A DNA stretch of 64,000 bases. Origin: Pelomonas cellulosilytica. Its GTDB lineage: Bacteria; Pseudomonadota; Gammaproteobacteria; Burkholderiales; Burkholderiaceae_C. Every line of letters starts with the position of its first letter. Positions within the stretch are counted from its first letter, which is position 1. Below are positions 34,898 to 42,540 of the stretch, piece after piece. The stretch is taken from contig NZ_JAJTWU010000010.1 in NCBI RefSeq assembly GCF_021353265.1, positions 1 to 64,000 of the forward strand. The letters are read 5' to 3'. A model generated the notes under the pieces. The model was not told where the DNA came from. It made no database searches and saw only the letters and a list, made by a program, of their open reading frames with translations. Position numbers and translations under genes: made by a program.

Positions 34898-35746
34898 CTA
34901 GCGCCAGAGCCGGTAGGCCCAGAAGGCCTCGTCGGCATGGATGCGCCGGCGCAGTTCCTGGGGGCTGAAGCCGGTCAGCCGGCGCGTCTCGCGGCACAGG
35001 TGGCTCTGATCCGCGTAGGACGCCTCGGCCGCGATGTCGGCCCAGTTGAAGTCCGGCCGGCCCTCCGCTGCCGCGACCGCATAGAAGGCGGTTTCCGCCC
35101 GGGAAACGGCGCGCAGCTCGCGCATCGGCAGGCCGGCCCAGGCCTTGATACGACGCTCCCACTGCCGCAGGCTGCGCCCAGGAGCGCTGGTGGCCGCCCG
35201 CACGGCAAGCGCCTCGGTCCAGTCGGCATAGCGCCGGCTGGGGCGGCGGGCGTCCAGCGCCTGCCAGCGCGGCCATAGGAACGCCTCGAGCAGCTGCAGC
35301 CTCGCCGCGTCATGCGGCGCTGCCGACATCGCCGCCACCCAGCCCTGCCAGTCGGCGGGCAGCACTTCGCGAACGTCGACGATGCGGTTGACCAGCCCGT
35401 CCAGCACCACACCGGTGAGCGCGGTGAAGGCGTCGGGGAGCATCAGCAGCTTGAACGCATGGATGTCGCCCGGGTTGCGCGTGTGCGATGGCAGCGTGAA
35501 AGGGCCGCCAAGCATTGCCGGCGCATGAGGCTGGGTGGCCGGCGGCGTGGAGAAACCCGGCGTGGCCAGCCACTCGCTGCCGCCTTCGGCCCACCAGAAC
35601 AGGCTGACGAGCGGCGTCGCCGGGAAGAAGTTCTCGCGCTGCGCGCCCTCCAGCCGCAGACCACGCGTGTCCCGCAGCATGACGGCACGCACGCAGCCCG
35701 CCAGCGCGAGCGGCGGCAGCCAGAGTCGTGTGGGCTCGGTCTCCAT
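34898..35746 (-). CDS. AraC family transcriptional regulator
   Basis: A 282-residue regulator. The C-terminal third holds the double helix-turn-helix of AraC proteins (SLRQWERRIKAWAGLPMREL and NWADIAAEASYADQSHLCRE, then FRRLTGFSP-like LTGFSPQELRRR). The N-terminal part is an unassigned ligand domain. It diverges from the cytochrome P450 gene with 53 bp between, so it may control that gene; no clear repeat was seen in the gap. Confidence 0.9.
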   Translation of the reverse strand: METEPTRLWLPPLALAGCVRAVMLRDTRGLRLEGAQRENFFPATPLVSLFWWAEGGSEWLATPGFSTPPATQPHAPAMLGGPFTLPSHTRNPGDIHAFKLLMLPDAFTALTGVVLDGLVNRIVDVREVLPADWQGWVAAMSAAPHDAARLQLLEAFLWPRWQALDARRPSRRYADWTEALAVRAATSAPGRSLRQWERRIKAWAGLPMRELRAVSRAETAFYAVAAAEGRPDFNWADIAAEASYADQSHLCRETRRLTGFSPQELRRRIHADEAFWAYRLWR

Positions 35747-35799
35747 CGCGCGAGCCAGTGTCGCATTCGTTCAAGACCGCGCTCGCGACCGGCGGCACC

Positions 35800-37158
35800 A
35801 TGGCTGCCATGACTGCATCGACCTTGAACGACCTGCCCAGCCACCCGGACCGCTGGTGGGGGCTTCCTGTGCTCGCCGCGATGCGGCGGGACTACCTCGC
35901 CGTCATCGACGCCCAACGCCCTCTCGGCGACCTGGTGCGCCAGCGCATCCTCGACGAGCGCGCGGTGGACGTGTTCGACCCCGACCTCGTGCGCGCCATC
36001 TTCGTGGAGCACGCCGACGCGCTGGTGCGCTGGGAGCGCGGCCCGGAGGTGTTTGCCGAGTTGATGGGCCAGTCCGTGCTGGTGACCGAGGGCGCCATCT
36101 GGCAGCGACAGCGACGCATGCTGATGCAGGCGTTCACGCCGCGCCGTGTGGCCGGCTATGCCGCGCTGATGGCCGAGGCCGCAACCGCCGGGCTGGACCG
36201 CGTGAAACCTGGCGACGTGGCGATGGACCGGCTCTACAGCCACCTGACGATGGACGTTATCTCCCGCACGCTGTTCAGCACGCCCATCGGCGGCGACACG
36301 AACGCCGCAGCGGACGCGGTGCAGGTGCTCAGCGAGACGGCGCTGGCGGAGATGTTCTGGCCGTTCACGCTGCCCGACTGGCTGCCGCTGCCCGGCAAGG
36401 CCGCCAAGCGCCGCGCCGGCCGGCTGATGCACTCGTTGCTGGCCGGCCACATCGATGCACGACGTGGCGCGGGCGAACCGCGAGCCGACCTGCTGGGCAT
36501 GCTGATGGCCCTGCGCGACGAGACGAGCGGCGAGGCGCTGTCGGCGCAGGAGGTGTACGACCAGTGCATGGTCAGCTTCCAGGCCGGGCACGAGACCAGC
36601 GCGACCGCGCTGCTGTGGTGGAGCTGGCTGCTGGCCGCCCACCCGCAGGCCCAGGCCCGCGCTCGGGCCGAGGTGGACGCGGTACTGGCCGGCCGCATGC
36701 CGACGGCCGACGACGCGGCGGCACTGCCCATTCTGTCCGCCACGCTGAAGGAAGCGATGCGCCTGTACCCGCCGGTCGCGGCGCTGCTGACGCGACGGCT
36801 GACGCGCGACATCACCGTTGGCGGTGTGCACTTGCCGGCACGCACGCTCGTGCGCGTGACGCCCTGGTTGCTGCACCGCGACCCGCGCTGGTGGCCCGAC
36901 GCGCCGCTGGCCTTCCGCCCGGAACGCTTCGAGGCCGGGGCCGCGGACATCCCGCGCGGGGCCTACATCCCGTTCGGCGTCGGCCCGCGCGTGTGTCTGG
37001 GCCAGCACTTCGCCGTGCTGGAGATGACGCTGATCGCCGCGCTGGTGCTGCAGCGCTTCGAAATGCAGCCCATCGGTATCGAGCCCCCCAGGCCGCGCAT
37101 GGCGGTCACGCTGCGGCCCGAGGGCGGCCTCATGCTGAGGCTGACCGCTCGCCGATGA
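35800..37158 (+). CDS. Cytochrome P450
   Basis: A 452-residue soluble P450. The oxygen-binding I-helix motif AGHETS is at 262-267, the K-helix ExxR at Glu318-Arg321, PERF at 374-377, and the haem-binding PFGVGPRVCLG with Cys399. No membrane anchor is present. Its length and motifs are nearest to the CYP4/CYP102-like bacterial class. It needs a ferredoxin or flavodoxin partner, none of which is in the window. The substrate is unknown. ATG at 35800 is chosen; 35809 is an alternative. Confidence 0.93.
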   Translation: MAAMTASTLNDLPSHPDRWWGLPVLAAMRRDYLAVIDAQRPLGDLVRQRILDERAVDVFDPDLVRAIFVEHADALVRWERGPEVFAELMGQSVLVTEGAIWQRQRRMLMQAFTPRRVAGYAALMAEAATAGLDRVKPGDVAMDRLYSHLTMDVISRTLFSTPIGGDTNAAADAVQVLSETALAEMFWPFTLPDWLPLPGKAAKRRAGRLMHSLLAGHIDARRGAGEPRADLLGMLMALRDETSGEALSAQEVYDQCMVSFQAGHETSATALLWWSWLLAAHPQAQARARAEVDAVLAGRMPTADDAAALPILSATLKEAMRLYPPVAALLTRRLTRDITVGGVHLPARTLVRVTPWLLHRDPRWWPDAPLAFRPERFEAGAADIPRGAYIPFGVGPRVCLGQHFAVLEMTLIAALVLQRFEMQPIGIEPPRPRMAVTLRPEGGLMLRLTARR

Positions 37159-37188
37159 GGCTGGAGCGGCAGGGCCGGGCGAGGTGCT

Positions 37189-37452
37189 TCAGTCCTTGTA
37201 GAAGGCTTCGACGGCCCCCTTGAGCTTGATCGTCAGCGGCCGGCCCTTGCGGTCCAGCGTCTTGCCGGCCGGCACCTTGATCCAGCCCTCGCTGACGCAG
37301 TACTCCTCCACGTCGAACCGCTCCTTGCCGTTGAAGCGGATGCCGATGTCGTGTTCGAAGACGGCGGCGACGTGATGCGGGCTGCGCGGGTCCACGCTCA
37401 GGTGGTCGGGCAGTTCGGGGCGGGCAGGGGAAGCGTCGGACATGTCGGTCAT
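37189..37452 (-). CDS. DUF3297 family protein
   Basis: An 87-residue cytoplasmic protein. LPDHLSVDPRSPHH, GIRFNGKERFDVEEYC and SEGWIKVPAGKTLDRKG match DUF3297, a small conserved proteobacterial family without known function. It stands alone leftward between the P450 and a VOC-fold gene. Confidence 0.85.
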   Translation of the reverse strand: MTDMSDASPARPELPDHLSVDPRSPHHVAAVFEHDIGIRFNGKERFDVEEYCVSEGWIKVPAGKTLDRKGRPLTIKLKGAVEAFYKD

Positions 37453-37558
37453 GGGTCACAGGGAGCCGGAATCGGCCGGATCGCCATTGTGGCCGCCCTG
37501 CTGACAGCACTTGTCACGGCACACACCGAGCATCGCGTCCTCATTCAAAGGAGCCCGC

Positions 37559-37927
37559 ATGCACCCCGACTGCCTCATCCTCCACGTCAACAGCCCGGCC
37601 GAAAGCGCGGCCTTCTACCGCGCGCTGCTGGGCCGCGAGCCCGTCGAGCAGAGCGCCAATTTCGCGATGTTCATGCTCAACGACAAGACCATGCTGGGCC
37701 TCTGGGCGGTGCATGACGTGCAACCGGCACCGACCCAGCGCGGCGGCGCCGCCGAGATCGGCGTGACGGTCGCCACGGACGCCGAAGTCGACGGCGCGGT
37801 GGCGGGCTGGCGGGCCGCCGGCTGGCCGGTGCTGCAGGCCCCGACGCCGATGGATTTCGGCTACACGGCGGTCACGGCCGATCCGGACGGGCACCGCGTG
37901 CGAATGTTCCGGCCGACCCAGGGTTAG
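37559..37927 (+). CDS. VOC-fold (glyoxalase/bleomycin resistance-like) protein
   Basis: A 122-residue protein of one VOC domain. The N-terminal LILHVNSPAESAAFYRALLG and C-terminal TAVTADPDGHRVRMFRP are typical. The usual metal ligands are partly missing, so it may be a binding protein instead of a metalloenzyme. AAAGGAG precedes the ATG at 37559 by 6 nt and decides the start. Confidence 0.85.
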   Translation: MHPDCLILHVNSPAESAAFYRALLGREPVEQSANFAMFMLNDKTMLGLWAVHDVQPAPTQRGGAAEIGVTVATDAEVDGAVAGWRAAGWPVLQAPTPMDFGYTAVTADPDGHRVRMFRPTQG

Positions 37928-38018
37928 CACCGCCGCGGCCCTGGCGATGCCGGTGATCACGCCGTTATATTGCGCGCCCATGGCCGCAAAGACGGCCGAT
38001 CACAGGAGACAACTCGCG

Positions 38019-38390
38019 ATGAAATGGCATTCGCACGTGCTGGCGGGCCTGGTGACGGGCCTGCTGTCGTCGGCGCCGGTGCTGGCGCAGAAAGCCCCGG
38101 CCGGCAAATCCTGCAAGGTGCCGGCGCCCCAGATTCCGGCGGTCGACTGGCGCGGCCAGGCTCACTACCAGGCCATCGTGACGGTGGAGGACGGCCGCAT
38201 CGCGTCGATCGAAGTCGTGCCGCAAACCAAGGGCGTAGAGAAGCGCACCCAACGCAGCCTGGCGCAGTCCGTCACCGATGCCATCATCACCGCCAAGTGC
38301 CAGCCGGGCAGCTATGTCGAAGAGCACATGTTCTCGTTCGACCTCGGCACTCAATCTTCCGAGGCGGCCGCGTCCAAGGCCGGCGCCTGA
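38019..38390 (+). CDS. Secreted protein of unknown function
   Basis: A 123-residue exported protein with a signal peptide ending SAPVLAQ (about residue 24) and two cysteines (CKVP and AKCQPG) that could form a disulfide. The segment HYQAIVTVEDGRIASIEVVP resembles the C-terminal fold of TonB-like proteins, but the match is loose. GGAG lies about 11 nt before the ATG. No partner gene is evident. Confidence 0.65.
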   Translation: MKWHSHVLAGLVTGLLSSAPVLAQKAPAGKSCKVPAPQIPAVDWRGQAHYQAIVTVEDGRIASIEVVPQTKGVEKRTQRSLAQSVTDAIITAKCQPGSYVEEHMFSFDLGTQSSEAAASKAGA

Positions 38391-38393
38391 GGT

Positions 38394-39062
38394 CTACGCC
38401 GTGTAGCGCGCGCGGACGTTGGCCAGCGCGCGGCGGTACGCAGGGTCCACCTCCTCGGCCTTGCTCGCCGTCAGTGCGAGGTCGTCCAGCAGGCCGTTGT
38501 GCAGGCCGTAGACCCAACCGTGCACGACGATCTCCTGGCCGCGTGCCCACGCGTCCTGCACGACCGTCGTGTGGCAGGCGTTGCGGGCCTGCTCCAGCAC
38601 GTTGAGCTCGCACAGCGCGTCCACGCGGCGCGCTTCGGGCACGGTGTACAGCCATTCGCTGTGCATGTGCCGCACGTCTTGCACATGGCGGATCCAGTTC
38701 TCGACCAGCCCGACACGCGTGTCGTACAACGCCGCGCGTACGCCGCCGCAGTTGCTGTGGCCGACGACGATGATGTGGCGCACCTTCAGGTGGTCCACCG
38801 CGAACTGCATGACCGACAGACAGTTGAGGTCCGAGTGGACGACGACGTTGGCCACATTGCGATGCACGAACAGCTCGCCCGGCAGCAGGTCTACCAGCTC
38901 GTTGGCCGGCACACGGCTGTCGGCGCAGCCGATCCACAGGTATTGCGGCGTCTGCTGCTTGAGCAGCCGGGAGAAGAACCCAGGCTCGCGGGCCTCGGTG
39001 TCGGCGGCCCAGCGCTTGTTCTTGTCGAGCAGGTCTTGCAGTTGGTGGTTCGTCGTCGTCAT
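38394..39062 (-). CDS. can: Beta-class carbonic anhydrase
   Basis: A 222-residue zinc enzyme converting CO2 and bicarbonate. The zinc ligands are Cys46 (GCADSR), His102 and Cys105 (GHSNCGG), and Asp48-Arg50 form the catalytic dyad. Length and sequence match the E. coli Can type. It starts 25 nt after the isovaleryl-CoA dehydrogenase stop on the same strand, so it may be co-transcribed. Bicarbonate is needed by the methylcrotonyl-CoA carboxylase step that follows IVD in leucine breakdown. Confidence 0.94.
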   Translation of the reverse strand: MTTTNHQLQDLLDKNKRWAADTEAREPGFFSRLLKQQTPQYLWIGCADSRVPANELVDLLPGELFVHRNVANVVVHSDLNCLSVMQFAVDHLKVRHIIVVGHSNCGGVRAALYDTRVGLVENWIRHVQDVRHMHSEWLYTVPEARRVDALCELNVLEQARNACHTTVVQDAWARGQEIVVHGWVYGLHNGLLDDLALTASKAEEVDPAYRRALANVRARYTA

Positions 39063-39087
39063 ACCCGCATTGTCGCGGGACCGCGTT

Positions 39088-40266
39088 TCAGGCGGTTTCC
39101 GCGAACAGCTCGCGCCCGATCAGCATGCGGCGGATCTCGCTGGTGCCCGCGCCGATTTCGTAGAGCTTCGCGTCACGCCAGAGCCGGCCCAGCGGGTACT
39201 CGTTGATGTAGCCGTTGCCACCAAAGATCTGGATGCCCTCGCCGGCCATCCACGTCGCCTTCTCGGCGCACCAGAGGATGACGCTGGCGCAGTCCTTTCG
39301 CACCTGGCGCACATGCCCGGCGCCCAGCAGGTCGAGGTTCTTGCCGACCGTGTAGCAGAAGGCGCGCGCAGCCTGCAGCACGGTGTACATGTCGGCCACC
39401 TTGCCCTGGATTAGCTGGAACTCGCCGATGCTCTGGCCGAACTGCTTGCGGTCATGGATGTAGGGCACGACGTTGTCCATGACGGCCTGCATGATGCCGA
39501 TGGGGCCGGCGGCCAGCACGGCGCGCTCGTAGTCCAGCCCCGACATCAGCACCTTTGCGCCATTGTTCAGGCCGCCCAGGATGTTCTCGGCCGGCACCTC
39601 GACGTTCTGGAACACCAGCTCGCCGGTGTGCGAGCCCCGCATGCCCAGCTTGTCCAGCTTCTGCGCGATGCTGAAGCCCTTCATGCCCTTCTCGATGAGG
39701 AAGGCCGTCACGCCGCGCGCGCCCAGCTCGGGATCGGTCTTGGCGTAGACCACCAGCGTGTCGGCGTCCGGGCCGTTGGTGATCCACATCTTGCTGCCGT
39801 TGAGCACATAGACGCCGCCCTTGTCCTCGGCGCGCAGCTGCATGCTGATGACGTCGGAGCCAGCGCCCGGCTCGCTCATCGCCAGCGCGCCGACATGCTC
39901 GCCGCTGATGAGACCGGGCAGGTACTTCGCCTTTTGCGCGGCGCTGCCGTTGCGCTTGATCTGGTTCACGCACAGATTGCTGTGCGCGCCGTAGCTCAGG
40001 CCCACCGATGCACTAGCGCGGCTGATCTCCTCCATGGCCACCATGTGGGCGAGGTAGCCCATGCCGGCGCCGCCGTCCTCCTCGGGCACGGTGATGCCCA
40101 GCACCCCCAGCTCCCCCATCTTGCGCCACAGGTCCATCGGGAACTGGTCGCTGCGGTCGATCTCCGCCGCACGCGGCGCGATCTCGGCCTGCGCGAACGC
40201 GTGGACCGCATCGCGCAGCGCGTCGATGTCCTCGCCGAGTTGGAAGTTGAGGCCGGGAAGATGCAT
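39088..40266 (-). CDS. ivd: Isovaleryl-CoA dehydrogenase
   Basis: A 392-residue flavoenzyme of leucine catabolism that oxidises isovaleryl-CoA to 3-methylcrotonyl-CoA. The catalytic base is Glu247 in [13 protein letters not shown], the position typical of IVD, while the alternative position near the C-terminus reads [12 protein letters not shown] as in known IVDs. [11 protein letters not shown] and [10 protein letters not shown] are FAD motifs. AGGAG precedes the ATG. A TTGACGT palindrome lies 61-76 nt upstream. The other liu genes are not in the window. Confidence 0.94.
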   Translation of the reverse strand: MHLPGLNFQLGEDIDALRDAVHAFAQAEIAPRAAEIDRSDQFPMDLWRKMGELGVLGITVPEEDGGAGMGYLAHMVAMEEISRASASVGLSYGAHSNLCVNQIKRNGSAAQKAKYLPGLISGEHVGALAMSEPGAGSDVISMQLRAEDKGGVYVLNGSKMWITNGPDADTLVVYAKTDPELGARGVTAFLIEKGMKGFSIAQKLDKLGMRGSHTGELVFQNVEVPAENILGGLNNGAKVLMSGLDYERAVLAAGPIGIMQAVMDNVVPYIHDRKQFGQSIGEFQLIQGKVADMYTVLQAARAFCYTVGKNLDLLGAGHVRQVRKDCASVILWCAEKATWMAGEGIQIFGGNGYINEYPLGRLWRDAKLYEIGAGTSEIRRMLIGRELFAETA

Positions 40267-40326
40267 GGTGGGTCTCCTGTCTGCCGGATTGGCACCGCGG
40301 GTGGCGGCGCGGCCGGTGCGCTCTGA

Positions 40327-40342
40327 TTGACGTGAACGTCAA
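40327..40342. promoter_or_regulatory. Branched-chain catabolism-type operator of ivd
   Basis: TTGACGTGAACGTCAA is a 7-2-7 palindrome upstream of ivd. It shares both arms with the icmF operator at 42477-42508. The form matches the LiuR (MerR-type) binding motif described for proteobacterial leucine/isovalerate genes. The regulator gene is not in the window. Confidence 0.75.
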
Positions 40343-40351
40343 CTGTAGCGG

Positions 40352-41236
40352 TCAGCCGCGTTCGGGGAGCAGCCGGCTGACGAGCGGATGGATGATCTTC
40401 TTGTCGGTGCCAACGGCGTAGAACGTCTCCTCCACGCCCGCACAGTCCCCCACCTGCACGAGCCCGTCGCGCTCGACGAGCTTGTCGCTCATGACGGCCG
40501 CCGCCGGGAAGACGCCCATGCCGGCAGCGCCGAAGGTGGCCAACAGCGCGCTGTCCTCGAACTCGCCGGCCACGCGCGCCCGGATGCCGTGACGCTCTAG
40601 CCACTGGTCCAGGCGCACGCGGGCCGCGGCATGGTGCGTCGGCAGCAGCAAGGGCACGTCCGCCAGCGACGCGGGAAAATCGCGCCCCGCGGCCTCGGCC
40701 CAGCGCGGCGCGGCAAACCAGGCCATCGGCGAGCTGCCCAGCACATGGCTGTAAACGCGCAGGTTGGGGTTGGGCGGCGCGGGGCGGTCGGCCAGCACGA
40801 CATCCAGCCGGTGCAGCGCAAGGTCGCCCAGCAGGTCATCGAACTCATCCTCGTGGCACAGCAGGCGCAGGTGCGGCGTGTCGATGATGGGCTGCAGCAG
40901 CCGCTGCACGACGAGCTTGGGCAGGCCGTCCGAGATGCCGACCGCCAGCCGCACGGCCGGCGCTGTCGCCGCGTCGCGCACACGCTCGGGCAGCACCTCG
41001 CCGAGGGCAAAGATCTGTTCGGCCATCTCCAGCGCCGCCTGGCCGGCATCCGTCAGCGTGAGGCCGCGGCCCGCCGGCTTCAGCAGCGCCGCACCCAGCG
41101 CCTGCTCCAGCTCGCGCACCTGCGTCGAGACGGTCTGCACCGACAGGCCCAGCCGCTCCGCGGCGCGCGTGAGGCCGCCCTCCTTGGCGACGGCCCAGAA
41201 GTAGTACAGGTGACGGTAGCTGAAGCTCAGGCTCAT
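40352..41236 (-). CDS. NhaR-like LysR family regulator
   Basis: A 294-residue LysR-type regulator with N-terminal HTH (GGLTRAAERLGLSVQTVSTQ). The effector domain blocks LLCHEDEFDDLLGDLALHRL and DVVLADRPAPPNPNLRVYSH are typical of NhaR, which responds to Na+ and activates nhaA in E. coli. No nhaA is in the window. ATG at 41236 is preferred to the GTG at 41245 because GGAG lies 9 nt before it. It diverges from the BI-1 family gene. Confidence 0.88.
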   Translation of the reverse strand: MSLSFSYRHLYYFWAVAKEGGLTRAAERLGLSVQTVSTQVRELEQALGAALLKPAGRGLTLTDAGQAALEMAEQIFALGEVLPERVRDAATAPAVRLAVGISDGLPKLVVQRLLQPIIDTPHLRLLCHEDEFDDLLGDLALHRLDVVLADRPAPPNPNLRVYSHVLGSSPMAWFAAPRWAEAAGRDFPASLADVPLLLPTHHAAARVRLDQWLERHGIRARVAGEFEDSALLATFGAAGMGVFPAAAVMSDKLVERDGLVQVGDCAGVEETFYAVGTDKKIIHPLVSRLLPERG

Positions 41237-41345
41237 GGCAGGCACTCCGCAAGTTATGCCGAAGAATCTCTTCGCGATTCTCTGCTTTTATTTGATGCCC
41301 CCGCTCCCTACCCTCGAGGCATCTTTCTGCAACTGGAGGTCTGCC

Positions 41346-42023
41346 ATGCAAACCCGTCCTACCGTCCTCGCCGTCCCTTACGGCACCGCGATCGACCGCG
41401 GCACCGCCCACCGGGTGCTGCGCAACACCTACGCACTGCTGTCGATGACGCTGCTGTTCAGCGCCACCGTCGCCGCCGCCGCGGTGGCCTTCAGCCTGCC
41501 CGCGCCCGGGTTGATCCTGACGCTGGTTGTCTACTTCGGCCTGCTGTTCGGCATCCACAAGCTGAAGAACAGCGCCGGCGGCATCGGTCTCGTCTTCGCG
41601 CTGACGGGCTTCATGGGCTGGACGCTCGGCCCGCTGCTGACCCGCACGCTCGCGCTGCCGGCCGGCGGCCAGGCCATCGCGCTGGCACTTGGCGCCACCG
41701 GTGCCGTCTTCCTGGCGCTGTCGGCCTACGCGACGACGACCAAACGCGACCTGTCGTGGATGGGCGGCTTCCTGTTCGCCGGCATGGTCGTCGCGCTGCT
41801 GGCGGGCCTGGCCGCGATCTTCTTCCAGATCCCGGCACTGGCGCTGACCGTCTCGGCCGTCGTGGCGCTTCTGTCGGCCGGCCTCATCCTGTACGAGACG
41901 AAGCAGATCGTCGATGGCGGTGAGACGAACTACGTGCTGGCCACCGTGAGCCTGTTCGTGTCGATCTTCAACCTGTTCACGAGCCTGCTGCAGCTGTTCG
42001 GCTTCGCCAGCTCGGACGACTGA
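41346..42023 (+). CDS. Bax inhibitor-1/YccA family membrane protein
   Basis: A 225-residue inner-membrane protein with seven hydrophobic segments. The C-terminal ILYETKQIVDGGETNYVLAT and LFVSIFNLFTSLLQLFGF are BI-1 family signatures. In E. coli, YccA modulates FtsH proteolysis and YbhL is a relative; some family members conduct Ca2+. GGAGG precedes the ATG by 6 nt. A TerB-like gene follows after 10 nt. Confidence 0.93.
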   Translation: MQTRPTVLAVPYGTAIDRGTAHRVLRNTYALLSMTLLFSATVAAAAVAFSLPAPGLILTLVVYFGLLFGIHKLKNSAGGIGLVFALTGFMGWTLGPLLTRTLALPAGGQAIALALGATGAVFLALSAYATTTKRDLSWMGGFLFAGMVVALLAGLAAIFFQIPALALTVSAVVALLSAGLILYETKQIVDGGETNYVLATVSLFVSIFNLFTSLLQLFGFASSDD

Positions 42024-42033
42024 GGCGCAGCCC

Positions 42034-42453
42034 ATGCGCCACTACAACACCGACAGCCCCGAGGCGGTCGGCCGCCTCCTGGCCTTGGCAGCGCTGGCGG
42101 ACGGGCAGGTCTCGGGCGCCGAACTGGCGGCGCTCGAGGCCGCGGCGCCCGAGATAGGCAGCATGACGGGCGTCGAGATGCGCCGGGTCCTCCGCACGCT
42201 CTGCGAGGACCTGCTGATGGACGACCGGCCCTACTGGCAAGGCATGGCGGCGTTCGACAGCAACGTCCTGAAGATGCTGTTCGACGAGGTGCAGGACCCC
42301 GCCCTGCGCATGCATGCACTTCGCCTGGGCCTGCGCGTGGCACGCGCCGATGACCATCTGCACGATGCCGAATCGCAGCTGCTGCTGGACGCGATGAGCC
42401 ATTGGGGCCTGCTGGAGCCGGAAGCGTCCGGCCGCCCGCAACAACGCGCCTGA
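42034..42453 (+). CDS. TerB-like domain protein
   Basis: A 139-residue all-helical cytoplasmic protein. LALAALADGQVSGAELAAL and GLRVARADDHLHDAESQLL repeat the acidic, EF-hand-like metal-binding pattern of TerB. No other tellurite resistance genes are near, so it is a family match only. It lies 10 nt after the BI-1 gene and is probably co-transcribed. Confidence 0.8.
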   Translation: MRHYNTDSPEAVGRLLALAALADGQVSGAELAALEAAAPEIGSMTGVEMRRVLRTLCEDLLMDDRPYWQGMAAFDSNVLKMLFDEVQDPALRMHALRLGLRVARADDHLHDAESQLLLDAMSHWGLLEPEASGRPQQRA

Positions 42454-42476
42454 ACGGCGCCTGCGGCGCAAGACAT

Positions 42477-42508
42477 TCTGCCGATTGACGTTAACGTCAA
42501 TCGGCAGA
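42477..42508. promoter_or_regulatory. 32-bp perfect palindrome, operator of icmF
   Basis: The core TTGACGTTAACGTCAA (42485-42500) is a perfect 16-bp palindrome, and complementarity continues outward without mismatch through CCGA/TCGG and TCTG/CAGA for 32 bp. It lies just upstream of a TAGAAT -10-like box (42511-42516), so a bound regulator would cover the -35. Its arms are the same as those of the ivd operator. Confidence 0.8.
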
Positions 42509-42540
42509 CCTAGAATCGAGATCGGACAAGGAGACAAGCC

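Noticed and set aside
42034-42453. Tellurite resistance operon suggested by the TerB-like protein
   Set aside because: No terACDEZ genes are present; a lone TerB domain is not evidence of the operon.
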